64,000 bases of DNA from Acetobacteraceae bacterium (GTDB lineage: Bacteria; Pseudomonadota; Alphaproteobacteria; Acetobacterales; Acetobacteraceae), in NCBI GenBank assembly GCA_022842185.1, contig JALHQB010000005.1:62001-126000 (forward strand), given 5' to 3'. This document shows, in pieces, positions 55,907 to 64,000 of this stretch (the stretch's first letter is position 1; each line of letters begins with the position of its first letter). The translations under genes and the position numbers were made by a program. Under the pieces are notes generated by a model that was not told the origin of the DNA, did not search any database, and saw only the letters and a list, made by a program, of their open reading frames with translations.

Positions 55907-57253
55907 ATGACCCGACAGATGAAACTCGGCCTGAACCTGGTGGCCAGTGGCGCCCATGGCGGCGGCTGGCGGATGCCCGACGCGCATCTGGGTGCCGCCA
56001 TGGACATCAGGCTGTGGAAGCGCCTGGCGATCGAGGCCGAACGTGCGAAGTTCCATTTCATGTTCTGGGCCGATGGCCTGGCGGTGCGGAGTTCCGCCAA
56101 GGATGAGGCGCAACTCAGCTACGACAGCCGCATCGACGTGTTCGAACCGATGACGCTGCTCGCTGCGCTTTCGGCGGTGACGGAACGGATGGGCTTCATC
56201 GCCACCGCCTCCACCACCTATTACGAACCCTTCCATATCGCGCGGCTGTTTGCCTCGCTGGACCACATCACCGAAGGTCGGGTCGGCTGGAACGTCGTCA
56301 CATCCTGGTCTGAGCAGGAGGCGCTGAATTTCGGCCGCGAGAGCCACATGGAGCACGGCGCGCGCTATCGCCGTGCCGGTGAGTTCGTCGATCTGGTCAA
56401 GGCATTGTGGGATTCGTGGGAGGATGAGGCCTTCATCCGCGACAAGGCGTCCGGTCAGTATTTCGACCCCGCGAAGATGCACACGCCGCACCATCGTGGC
56501 GAGCATTTCACCGTACGCGGGCCGCTGAATGCCGCGCGGCCCATCCAGGGGTATCCGGTGCTGGTGCAGGCGGGATCGTCCGGGCCGGGGCAGGACCTGG
56601 CGGGCCGCACGGCCGAGATGGTCTATACGATGCAGAAGTCGCGTGACGATGCGGTGGCCTTCTATGCCAGTGTGAAGGGCCATATCGCCGCCCATGGTCG
56701 CAACGCGGACACCGCGCTTGTGATGCCGGGGATGATGCCGATCCTGGGCCGCACCATGCAGGAAGCCCGTGACCGAGCCGACCGGATGGCGGAGCTGATC
56801 CATCCCGAACTCGGGCTTGCGGCGCTGATCCCGTCCTTCGGGGATCTCAGCGGATACCCTCTGGACGGGCCGGTGCCGCAGCTGCTGTCCGACACCAACA
56901 GCGTGAAAAGCGCCCATGCCCGGCTGGCCAAGCAGTTGGAAGGCCAGCCCATCACCATCCGCCAGTTGATCCATCAACGCTCGGCGTCGGGGCACCATGT
57001 CATTGTCGGCACGCCGGCCAGCATCGCGGATGAGATGGAGGATTGGTTCACCAGCCGTGGCTGTGACGGCTGGAACATCCTGCCGCCTTTCTTTCCCGGG
57101 CCGGTGGAGGAAGTGTTCCACCTTCTGATCCCCGAACTGCAACGCCGCGGCCTGTTCCATACGGAGTATGAAGGCCGCACGTTGCGGGAGAATCTTGGCC
57201 TGCCACGGCCGGAGCACCCCGCCGCGCGCAAGGCGGCGGTCGCGGCGGAGTAG
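55907..57253 (+). CDS. DszA/NtaA/SnaA-family flavin-dependent monooxygenase
   Basis: The 448-residue enzyme has a more divergent N-terminus (LGLNLVASGAHGGGWRMPDAHLGAAMD) and FHFMFWADGLAV, but the family core TASTTYYEPFHIARLFASLDHITEGRVGWNVVTSWSEQEALNFGRE and YPVLVQAGSSGPGQDLAGRTAEMVY. The ATG at 55907 has AAGGG nine bases upstream; an ATG at 55898 sits directly on that motif and is less likely. It may oxidise a different position of the same compound or a downstream intermediate. It is the last gene of the lysR-linked pair. Confidence 0.91.
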   Translation: MTRQMKLGLNLVASGAHGGGWRMPDAHLGAAMDIRLWKRLAIEAERAKFHFMFWADGLAVRSSAKDEAQLSYDSRIDVFEPMTLLAALSAVTERMGFIATASTTYYEPFHIARLFASLDHITEGRVGWNVVTSWSEQEALNFGRESHMEHGARYRRAGEFVDLVKALWDSWEDEAFIRDKASGQYFDPAKMHTPHHRGEHFTVRGPLNAARPIQGYPVLVQAGSSGPGQDLAGRTAEMVYTMQKSRDDAVAFYASVKGHIAAHGRNADTALVMPGMMPILGRTMQEARDRADRMAELIHPELGLAALIPSFGDLSGYPLDGPVPQLLSDTNSVKSAHARLAKQLEGQPITIRQLIHQRSASGHHVIVGTPASIADEMEDWFTSRGCDGWNILPPFFPGPVEEVFHLLIPELQRRGLFHTEYEGRTLRENLGLPRPEHPAARKAAVAAE

Positions 57254-57544
57254 GGTCGCCATTTACGTCGGGACCAAACACCTAGCTGGCAGAAGGTCTC
57301 GCCTGCCTACCTTCCGAGACCGATGCTACGCGGGAAGAGGCCGAGCACTTCGACCTGCTGCCGCTGGGCCCACAATTGCGCGCGCTGCAGCACGAAGCGG
57401 GCCGCGACTACCCGCGGTCGCGGGCTGCTGAGATTGCCGCGCATTGGAGGAACAGGCGACCATCCTGAGCATCCGGGCGGTACTGGAAATGATCCAGGAT
57501 TTGCAGAGCGGCACCTGGTTGGAAGATGTGACGGTTGGGACGCT

Positions 57545-57664
57545 CGACAAACCGATGTTTTCGCGAAGCTCTTCGGGGTGTGCGCGGACGAACCTGACCT
57601 GGCCTACGCCATGGTCGATACCACGCTCGTCAGGGTTCACCGCCACGGCCAGAGGGCGCAGTAA
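57545..57664 (+). pseudogene. IS5-family transposase fragment
   Basis: About 35 residues read VFAKLFGVCADEPDLAYAMVDTTLVRVHRHGQRAQ and then stop. The MVDTTLVRVH block corresponds to the first catalytic aspartate region of IS5-family transposases. The rest of the protein is missing on both sides. Confidence 0.7.
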
Positions 57665-57752
57665 TACCAACTCGCGTGATGTGTGGCTCACGAGAGGGAT
57701 TCCCCGACGCGGCGGTGATGTGCTTCAAGCAACTGATCCTCGGAGGTTCACC

Positions 57753-58262
57753 ATGCCTCGCGACATTGCCCTGCGTCCCGACTTTTGCGCAGCCTATTTG
57801 CGCTGCCTGACGCGGGGGAGCAGGGAGGCGGCCCAGTTGGGCAGCGTTACCCTGCAAGTCGTAAGAAGCTGGGTGGTGCGCTTCAACGCCGCAGGGCCGG
57901 ACGGGCTGCGCGACCGCAAGGCACCGGGTCCGCCGCCGTTGATGACGCAGGCGCATCGCCAGGCGCTTGCAGCGCAGGTCGACCGCGGCCCGATCCTGGC
58001 GATCCACGGTGTGGTGCGCTGGCAGCTGTGCGATCTCGGCCAGTGGCTGTGGGAGGCCATCGGCCACGCCAAAGTTGGCGTGACCACCAAGATCCTCGCC
58101 GCTCCGTCAGGTCAAGGCCGGATTCGGCTGACGCTTACCCGCCAGGGACGCGCCCGCTTCAGCGGAGAAGACGGGGTAGAACCTGCAATCTCGAGTTCGC
58201 AATGGGTGATCAGATTGCCACCTCGTTGTATTGGGTTCGTCGACTGCGTGTCCCCGAATTGA
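57753..58262 (+). pseudogene. IS630-family transposase, N-terminal fragment
   Basis: Residues 1-101 match the N-terminal helix-turn-helix part of IS630 transposases: REAAQLGSVTLQVVRSWVVRFNAAGPDGLRDRKAPG and IHGVVRWQLCDLGQWLWE. After about 58055 the reading passes into unrelated sequence up to a chance stop. CGGAGG precedes the ATG. The DDE catalytic part is absent. Confidence 0.75.
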
Positions 58263-58318
58263 ACCTGCTGCGCGGCTTTGGATGGGTTGGCGAGGCCAAA
58301 TCGTTGTTCGGTAGAAAG

Positions 58319-58523
58319 GGGTCCAGGCCCTCCAAACCACCCCGCCAGGGACCAACGGGTCCCTGGACCGCGGGACCATGGTGTTTGTCACGCCGGGCGG
58401 TACCAGAATCGTGCATTCGTCGTGGCATCGACCGCCGGCATTCAGCACCAAAAAAGGAGGTTTCCAAAGGCCTTAAGCCTTTGGTGGGGTGAGGTTTGGA
58501 GAGGGGCGACGCCCCTCTCCAAT
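58319..58523. repeat. Multi-hairpin dispersed repeat
   Basis: The layout is as at 10011: a worn first hairpin, CCAGGGACC/GGTCCCTGG (58345-58366), the variable middle, CCAAAGGC/GCCTTTGG (58464-58484) and GGAGAGGGGC/GCCCCTCTCC (58498-58520). A conserved tail reaches about 58553. It lies between IS debris and the 3' end of the NCS2-like gene. Confidence 0.88.
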
Positions 58524-58582
58524 GGGTGCATTGCCCATATATTCGCCCGCATGGCGCAAAGCCCCTCCAACCTTTTCCCCCG

Positions 58583-60157
58583 CTATTCCGCCGCGGCCGG
58601 CTGCGCCTTCGCCATCCCGCCCCCCGCCAGCACCGGCCAGCGCGCACAGGCGAACAGGAACCCCGCCATCATCGCATAGGCCAGCGCCACCCCCGGCGTG
58701 ACCGCGAACCCCACCGCCGGCCCGTGCATGAAGCCGAAGAAGGTCAGCACCGCGCCCGCACCCGCGAAATACGCTGCGTTGATCCAGTCCTTCTCGATCA
58801 CGAACACCGCGATGGCGGCCAGGATCAACCCCGACAGGATCGCGCCTTCGCCCAGCACTTCCAGCCCCGGATACAGCACGCCCAGCGTCGCGAGCTTGTC
58901 CATCCCGACAGCCGCGGCGGATGTCCCGGCCGCCCCCAGCGCGCCGTCGATCAGCGTCTTCGCCCAGGCCGCCAGATGCGGCACCAGCCCCAGCACCACG
59001 GCGGGCGCGTGGGATTTCGGCGTCTCCTGGAAGGCCTGCGCGCCGATCAGCATGCCGATGTACAGAAGGATGGGTGAGATCGCGACGACCGGGATCAAAT
59101 CCAGCAGCAGCGACACCACGCCCAGCCATGTCACCACCAGCACGGCCAGCCCGGTCGCGGCGGAATACCCGATCCGCCCGCCCATCGACTTCCAACCCGG
59201 ATGGCCGATGTAGACCGCATTGATGAAGGGGTTGCCCATAAGGCAACCGATCAGGCTGACTGCGCCATCGGCCGTCAGAACCTGCGTGGTCGGGAAGGCA
59301 TCGCCGGCCACCTCCGCGCTCTCGACATTGTCCATCGCCTCGACAAGGTCGTAGATCCCGAAAGGGATTGCGGTGACGAGGATGATCCCGATGAATTCGA
59401 ACCCGCCGAACACGTGCCCGATCGCCGGCACCGGGATCGAAAAGCCGATATTCGCCAGCCCGCCGAACAGCGCATCCACGCTGCGCCCGCCGGTGCCCAA
59501 GCCCAACAGCGCGGCGAGCCACCCCACCGCCATGCCGAAGCCGATCGCGATCAATCCCGCCGGCGTCCCGCGCGGATAACGCAGCCCGCCGAACCATGAC
59601 GCCAGCACGATGGCGAAACACGCCAGCCCGATCACCGGCGTCATGAACATCTCCAGCGCCGGGCGCATGGAGATGAAGGTGATCGACACCCCCGCCAGCG
59701 TGCCCAGCAGCGCCGCACGCGGCGTGATGCGCCGGATATACGGGGCGACGAACCCGCCCGCCATGAGGATGAAGGACTGGATGAACACCCAGGTGAGCCC
59801 CGCCTCCCACCCCTTGATCGGGTCGCCGGTGCGCTGCGCGATCGGCAGCATGATGACCAGCACGACGACGAACATGTGCGGCACGGAAATGCCCGACGGC
59901 AGCGCGCAGACATCATTGCGCCCGGTCCGCGCCGCCAGCCGGTACGCCAGGAACGCGTAATACCAGGTGGACAGCGCCATCATCAGCCCGGCCGCCGGCA
60001 GGATGCGGCCGAACACGATCTCCGCCGGCAGGTCCAGCACGAAGCGCAGCAGCCCCGTCAGCACCAGCAAATTGACCAGGATGTTGGTGCCGAAGCCGAA
60101 CAGCGCGTTCCAATCCCCCGGCGTCCACAGCGCGGGTCTGGCGGTCGTGATGCTCAT
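58583..60157 (-). CDS. NCS2-like (xanthine/uracil-type) permease
   Basis: The 524-residue membrane protein has 12-14 hydrophobic segments. Features of the nucleobase-cation symporter 2/SulP fold are visible, such as [33 protein letters not shown] and [31 protein letters not shown]. Substrates of this group are mostly purines, pyrimidines or related ring compounds. It overlaps the isochorismatase-type hydrolase by four bases, so the two form one operon and may handle the same compound. Confidence 0.85.
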   Translation of the reverse strand: MSITTARPALWTPGDWNALFGFGTNILVNLLVLTGLLRFVLDLPAEIVFGRILPAAGLMMALSTWYYAFLAYRLAARTGRNDVCALPSGISVPHMFVVVLVIMLPIAQRTGDPIKGWEAGLTWVFIQSFILMAGGFVAPYIRRITPRAALLGTLAGVSITFISMRPALEMFMTPVIGLACFAIVLASWFGGLRYPRGTPAGLIAIGFGMAVGWLAALLGLGTGGRSVDALFGGLANIGFSIPVPAIGHVFGGFEFIGIILVTAIPFGIYDLVEAMDNVESAEVAGDAFPTTQVLTADGAVSLIGCLMGNPFINAVYIGHPGWKSMGGRIGYSAATGLAVLVVTWLGVVSLLLDLIPVVAISPILLYIGMLIGAQAFQETPKSHAPAVVLGLVPHLAAWAKTLIDGALGAAGTSAAAVGMDKLATLGVLYPGLEVLGEGAILSGLILAAIAVFVIEKDWINAAYFAGAGAVLTFFGFMHGPAVGFAVTPGVALAYAMMAGFLFACARWPVLAGGGMAKAQPAAAE

Positions 60158-60828
60158 GCCCTGTCTCCCTCCAAGGCGGCGGTCAGCCGCGCGGTGTCGG
60201 TCACCCAGCCGAAGATCCCGCCCTGCGCGCTGACCATCGCCAGCGCGGCGGCATGGAATTCGGGGAAATACGAAGCGCAGGCATCGCCCAGCACGGCGCA
60301 GCGGAAGCCGCGGTCATTGGCCTCCCGCAGGGTGGTGTGGACGCAGACCTCGGTTGTCACGCCGGCGATCAGCAGCGCCTCGATGCCGCGATGGCGCAGC
60401 ATCGGTTCCAATTCGGTGGCGTAGAAGGCGCCCTTGCCGGGCTTGTCGATCACCGGCTCGCCCGCGATGGGCGCCAGCGCCGCGACGATCTCGTGCCCCG
60501 CCTCGCCACGCACCAGGATGCGGCCCATCGGCCCCGGGTCCCCGATGCGCCGGGACGGCGCCCCGCGCGCGATCTTCGCTGGCGGCGCATCCGAAAGGTC
60601 GGGCCGGTGGCCCTCCCGTGTATGGATCACCAGCATCCCGGCGGCCCGCGCGGCGTCGATCGCCACCCGGCACGGGCCGATGGCCGCCGCCAGGAGGGAC
60701 ACGTCATTGCCCAGCGCCGCACCGAAGCCACCCGGCTCCAGGAAATCGCGCTGCATGTCGATCACCACCAGCGCCGTCCGCGCGGGGTCGAAGGCGAAAG
60801 CGGAAGGGTCGGCAGGAATTTCAATCAT
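60154..60828 (-). CDS. Isochorismatase-family cysteine hydrolase
   Basis: The 224-residue protein has the catalytic triad of the family: Asp24 in [16 protein letters not shown], Lys129 in [11 protein letters not shown], and Cys162 in [17 protein letters not shown]. Relatives cleave ureidoacrylate, N-carbamoyl compounds, nicotinamide or isochorismate. Paired with an NCS2-like permease, an amidase acting on a nucleobase-derived carbamoyl compound is plausible but not shown. The ATG at 60828 is the first giving a family-like N-terminus. Confidence 0.9.
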   Translation of the reverse strand: MIEIPADPSAFAFDPARTALVVIDMQRDFLEPGGFGAALGNDVSLLAAAIGPCRVAIDAARAAGMLVIHTREGHRPDLSDAPPAKIARGAPSRRIGDPGPMGRILVRGEAGHEIVAALAPIAGEPVIDKPGKGAFYATELEPMLRHRGIEALLIAGVTTEVCVHTTLREANDRGFRCAVLGDACASYFPEFHAAALAMVSAQGGIFGWVTDTARLTAALEGDRA

Positions 60829-61014
60829 CGCGCGGCACGCCCTTGCATCAGGGTGCACTTCACCATGCAAGTGGCGTGCAAACTGTATGCGCGACTGTAT
60901 GCAACGGACGGTCCGGGGGTGCCATGCGCGAGGGTTGTGCAATCAGCGCGCAAGGTGCCGAATTTGCTGGCGAAGTGGGGGGCGATCGGGTGCAGGAATA
61001 TGATCCAGGCGCAT

Positions 61015-61080
61015 GGAGGGGTTTCACCCCTCCAAACCACCCCACCAGGGGCCAGCGGGCCCCTGGACCGCGGGAACTTG
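61015..61080. repeat. Half copy of the multi-hairpin repeat
   Basis: GGAGGGGTTTCACCCCTCC (61015-61033) and arms CCAGGGGCC/GGCCCCTGG (61045-61066) with the usual AAACCACCCC spacer. Both differ from the main copies by paired changes. The second half of the element is missing. It lies between divergent genes. Confidence 0.85.
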
Positions 61081-61153
61081 GCGCCGGACACCGCGATGTG
61101 GTCCCATCCCGATAGCGTCGGCCGCAGGAAGCCGGACAGGGGGGAACGCAGCC

Positions 61154-61843
61154 ATCTTCAAGATCATCCGATTTATCTCACGCCGCCCGGGCATGACAGC
61201 CGATGCCTTCCTGGATCATTGGCAGGGGTGCCACGCGACTCTGGCGCGCTCCCTTCCGGGGTTGCGCGGCCACCTGCTCAACATCCCGCTCGAGACCCAT
61301 TCCCGCAGCGACGTCGCACAACTCGACATCGCCGCCTTCGACGGCATCGAAGAACTTTGGCTCGATGACGCCACGGCCACGGCATCGCCCGCCGCCCAAC
61401 CCTGGCGCGATGACGCCACGACTTTCATCGGCGCCATGCGCAGCCTGGTCACGCAGGAATCCTGGCAGGTCCCGCTGCCCCCAGGCGCCCGGCCGGGCGT
61501 CAAATCCTTCACCGCCATCCAGCGCCGCGCGGATGCCTCACCCGAAGCCTTCCAACACGCCTGGCGCAACATCCACGGCCCGATGGCCGCGACCGTACCG
61601 CTGCTGCGCGGTTTCGTGCTGTCAGGCATCATCGGCGAACAGGCACCGGACCCCATCGCGCCGCTGCGCATGGCCCTGCCACTCGACGGCATCGCCGAAA
61701 GCTGGTGCGACGACATGGCCGCCCGCCGCGCCATGGTCGTCTCACCCGAAGCGCAACACTGGTTCGCCGACGGCGCCACCTTTCTCGGCCAGGTGAAGAC
61801 CGTCCTTCTGCGGGAGATCGTGGTGGTCGCCCCGCCGTGCTGA
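61154..61843 (+). CDS. EthD-domain protein, two domains, no standard start codon at the expected place
   Basis: About 229 residues comprise two EthD-type ferredoxin-like units. The first is FKIIRFISRRPGMTADAFLDHWQGCHATLARSLPGLRGHLLN; the second is VKSFTAIQRRADASPEAFQHAWRNIHGPMAATVPLLRGFVLS. EthD proteins accompany degradation of ethers and other organics, often with unknown function. The conserved first strand starts at codon ATC (61154), preceded by AGGGGGGAA at proper distance. No in-frame ATG, GTG or TTG occurs until 61013, inside repeat DNA. Either a rare ATC start is used or the start was mutated; an internal ATG at 61193 would cut off the first strand. Confidence 0.75.
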   Translation: MFKIIRFISRRPGMTADAFLDHWQGCHATLARSLPGLRGHLLNIPLETHSRSDVAQLDIAAFDGIEELWLDDATATASPAAQPWRDDATTFIGAMRSLVTQESWQVPLPPGARPGVKSFTAIQRRADASPEAFQHAWRNIHGPMAATVPLLRGFVLSGIIGEQAPDPIAPLRMALPLDGIAESWCDDMAARRAMVVSPEAQHWFADGATFLGQVKTVLLREIVVVAPPC

Positions 61844-61889
61844 CCGGTTCGACCCAAAGGCGCGCGAATGCCTGGCGATGGCGCGCCTT

Positions 61890-62093
61890 GGAGAGGGGCG
61901 TCGCCCCTCTCCAAACCTCACCCCACCAAAGGCTTAAGGCCTTTGGAGACCTCAACTTTGGCGCTGCACGCCGTCGGTCGGTGCCAGGAGGATTGTCCCA
62001 TTCGTGCCACCGTATCGAGAAAAGCGCCAAGGTCCCGCGGTCCAGGGACCCGTTGGTCCCTGGCGGGGTGGTTTGGAGGGGCAGCGCCCCTCC
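61890..62093. repeat. Complete multi-hairpin repeat, inverted orientation
   Basis: All four modules are perfect: GGAGAGGGGC/GCCCCTCTCC (61890-61912), CCAAAGGC/GCCTTTGG (61926-61946), CCAGGGACC/GGTCCCTGG (62042-62063) and GGAGGGGCAGCGCCCCTCC (62075-62093). The conserved tail matches the copies at 10217 and 58521 on the other strand (61860-61889). It lies between two convergent genes; the rest of the 394-bp gap, 62094-62237, has a short AT-rich patch (62114-62140) and no gene. Confidence 0.92.
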
Positions 62094-62237
62094 ATCCCCG
62101 CACGACGCCACTGATGTTAAAGTGTTAAATTGCAAAAGTTCAAAGTGACCTATCGGCCACAGCCGCTGCCACCGCGTGACGGCCGCAGCACCAAATCGCG
62201 CGGTTGAACAAGCCGCCGGAGCGACCACCCTTCGTGC

Positions 62238-63209
62238 TCAGCGCGGCGCCGCCGCCCGCGCCAGCCGGTCGTTGATCGCCGCACCCAGCCCCGCCATCGG
62301 TACCGGCATGACGGCGATCCGCGCCAGGCCCAGCCGCGCACCCTCGGCATCCAGCCAGCGCAGCCCGGCGAACAACCGTGTCGCCGCCTCTTGTGGGTCG
62401 CCGACCGCCGACATCTGCCAGACTGCCCCGGCGCCGGGCAACGGCGGACCGAAGGCGAGCAGCGCCTCATCGGCGGCGACGCTTTCAGCACCAAGTCGCA
62501 CCGGCAGCGCCGGGGCGTAATGCGACAGCATCATTCCCGGTGACCGCAGGCTGCGCGACGCCTCCGCGGCGGCCAGCGGGATCGGGCGGGCCACCGGGCC
62601 GATCACCGCCTCGATCGCCTCGACCGGCACGCCGCCATGGCGCAGCAGCGCCGCCCCGCCGGCGGCGAGATCCAGCACCGTGCTCTCGACCCCCACGGCG
62701 CAGGGACCGCCATCCAGCACCGCCGCGATGCGCCCCGAAAGCCCGTCCAGCACATGCCCGGGGGTGGTGGGGCTGACCTGGCCCGACCGGTTCGCCGAAG
62801 GCCCCGCCACCGGCACCGCCGCGGCGCGCAACAGGGCCAGCGCCAGAGGATGCGCCGGCACCCGCACCGCGAGCGTATCCAGCCCGGCGCCGGCCAGCAG
62901 GTCGATCCGGCACGCCGCCCGGCGCGGCAGGACCAGCGTCAATGGTCCCGGCCAGAAGGCATCCGCCAGCGCCTGCGCGCGGGCATCGGGCACCACCTCG
63001 GCGAAGGCCGCCCCGGCATCGAGAAAGTGGCAGATCAGCGGATTGAAATGCGGCCGGCCCTTGGCCTCGAACACCGCGGCGACGGCGCGCGCATCCCGCG
63101 CATCGGCGCCCAGGCCATAGACCGTCTCGGTCGGGAAGGCGACGAGTGCCCCCGCCCGCAGCAGCGCGGCGGCGCGATCGATCTCGTCCGGCGCAAGCCG
63201 CTCGGTCAC
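62238..63209 (-). CDS. tsaC: Threonylcarbamoyl-AMP synthase (Sua5/YwlC type)
   Basis: The 323-residue enzyme makes threonylcarbamoyl-AMP for the t6A modification of ANN-decoding tRNAs. It has the YrdC core PTETVYGLGADARDARAV, KGRPHFNPLICH, WPGPLTLVLPR and GPSANRSGQVSPTTPGHV, plus the C-terminal Sua5 domain (PGMMLSHYAPALPVRL, and WLDAEGARLGLARIAVMP). The extra domain makes it the longer Sua5 form. It overlaps cysQ by four bases. Confidence 0.93.
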   Translation of the reverse strand: MTERLAPDEIDRAAALLRAGALVAFPTETVYGLGADARDARAVAAVFEAKGRPHFNPLICHFLDAGAAFAEVVPDARAQALADAFWPGPLTLVLPRRAACRIDLLAGAGLDTLAVRVPAHPLALALLRAAAVPVAGPSANRSGQVSPTTPGHVLDGLSGRIAAVLDGGPCAVGVESTVLDLAAGGAALLRHGGVPVEAIEAVIGPVARPIPLAAAEASRSLRSPGMMLSHYAPALPVRLGAESVAADEALLAFGPPLPGAGAVWQMSAVGDPQEAATRLFAGLRWLDAEGARLGLARIAVMPVPMAGLGAAINDRLARAAAPR

Positions 63210-63976
63210 GCCGGCCGGCCCTCACAGATGAAGGGCGGATTGGCCCAGCCGGGCTTGCGGTACAGCAGCGGGCCGCCGCCATCGAACAGGCGCAAGGTCC
63301 CGCCGGCCGCTTCCAGCACCGCCTGGGGCGCCGCGGTGTCCCATTCCATGGTCCGGCCGAAGCGGGGATACAGGTCGGCGCTGCCTTCCGCGACGCGGCA
63401 GAACTTCTCCGCCGAGCCGATGTTCACGATGCGCGCGACGCGACGGCCGTCCAGGAACCGGCCCATCCGCGGATCGTCCTGGTAATGGTGGCTGCCCATC
63501 ACGGTCACGCCCTCCGCCGGCACGCGGCGCACGGTGATGGCGCGCGTTCCGTCGGCGTCACGTTTCCAGGCCCCGCTGCCCACCCGGCCCCAGAACAATT
63601 CCCCGGTCGCCGGGATGGCGACGGCGCCGAGCAGTGCGCGGTCATTCTCGACCAGCCCGATATTGACGGTGAAATTGTCCCGCCCGGCGGCGAATTCCCG
63701 CGTGCCGTCCAGCGGATCGACCAGCCAGAAGCGGCGGCCGGGATCGGTCGGGGCGGTACCGGCCTCGATTTCCTCCTCCGCGATCACGGTGATCGCGGGG
63801 CATGCGGCGCGCAGGCCCTCGACGATCATCGCTTCCGCGATGCGGTCGGCCTCCGTGACGGGGGACCGGTCGGATTTGCGCTCCACCGCGAAGCCGGCGG
63901 CGCGCACGGCATTGATCGCGGCCGCCGCCTGGTCGGCCAGGCGGGCGGCGAGGGAGAGCAGCGCATCATCATCCAT
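63206..63976 (-). CDS. cysQ: 3'(2'),5'-bisphosphate nucleotidase / inositol monophosphatase family
   Basis: The 256-residue enzyme has the metal-binding motifs of the family: VIAEEEIEAG, WLVDPLDGTREFAAGRDNFTVNIGLV and EWDTAAPQAVLEAAGG. CysQ removes PAP made during sulfate assimilation. The sequence resembles CysQ more than inositol phosphatases because of the DGTREF segment, though substrate overlap is known. It is coupled to the Sua5/TsaC gene. The ATG at 63976 is close to the window edge; nothing further is readable. Confidence 0.88.
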   Translation of the reverse strand: MDDDALLSLAARLADQAAAAINAVRAAGFAVERKSDRSPVTEADRIAEAMIVEGLRAACPAITVIAEEEIEAGTAPTDPGRRFWLVDPLDGTREFAAGRDNFTVNIGLVENDRALLGAVAIPATGELFWGRVGSGAWKRDADGTRAITVRRVPAEGVTVMGSHHYQDDPRMGRFLDGRRVARIVNIGSAEKFCRVAEGSADLYPRFGRTMEWDTAAPQAVLEAAGGTLRLFDGGGPLLYRKPGWANPPFICEGRPA

Positions 63977-64000
63977 CGGGCGGATGTGCCGCCGCCGGAT

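Larger units (their letters stand above)
57254..58318. mobile_element. Graveyard of insertion sequence remnants
   Basis: No intact gene is found. The stretch has an unassigned fragment at 57330-57470 (EHFDLLPLGPQLRALQHEAG), an IS5-like piece at 57545-57664 and an IS630-like piece at 57753-58055. The parts run into each other without terminal repeats, so several elements were inserted and deleted here. It marks the right border of the importer/monooxygenase cluster, as the IS3/recombinase debris marks the left. Confidence 0.75.

Overview
The window reads as chromosomal DNA of a very GC-rich alphaproteobacterium. The gene content fits the Acetobacteraceae (Roseomonas and relatives): Bug-type tripartite-tricarboxylate receptors without their membrane partners, RTX proteins ending in Hint domains, a glyQ-glyS-ppdK block, and an S6-S18-DUF2232-L9-dnaB-alr block. 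That placement is inferred from gene content and base composition, not from a marker gene.

Layout. 1-17440: a LuxR-type regulator, an RTX/Hint secreted protein, pyruvate phosphate dikinase, the glycyl-tRNA synthetase pair split by a VapBC toxin-antitoxin module, a dihydroorotase/nitroreductase/EamA operon, a P-loop kinase broken by one amber codon, and a second RTX/Hint protein. 17441-18446: a non-coding stretch with a strikingly AT-rich core. 18447-29121: a TauD-type dioxygenase and a luciferase-like oxidoreductase, then a long minus-strand housekeeping run rpsF-rpsR-DUF2232-rplI-cfa-dnaB-GNAT-alr-mlaE-mlaF. 29369-38640: two orphan Bug receptors, fabD-GNAT-fabG, an HD-domain protein and three alpha/beta hydrolases. 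38641-40613: decayed mobile DNA (serine recombinase C-terminus, IS3 transposase).

40757-57253 is the most unusual part. A LysR regulator with an operator-like palindrome at its own start separates two divergent transcription units. One is an 11-gene operon carrying two complete Dpp/Opp-type ABC importers (dppBC-SBP-dppDF, then dppBCDF-SBP) and a DszA/NtaA-type flavin monooxygenase. The other is LysR plus two more monooxygenases of the same family. This looks like an uptake-and-oxidation system for an unidentified small nitrogen or sulfur compound. One of its two binding proteins appears circularly permuted: the lobe that belongs at the C-terminus sits directly after the signal peptide.

57254-64000: IS5 and IS630 remnants, an NCS2-like permease with an isochorismatase-type hydrolase, an EthD protein with no standard start codon where one is expected, Sua5/TsaC and CysQ. 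A dispersed repeat of up to four hairpins (about 200 bp) recurs seven times across the window, in both orientations, with paired changes that keep its stems intact.
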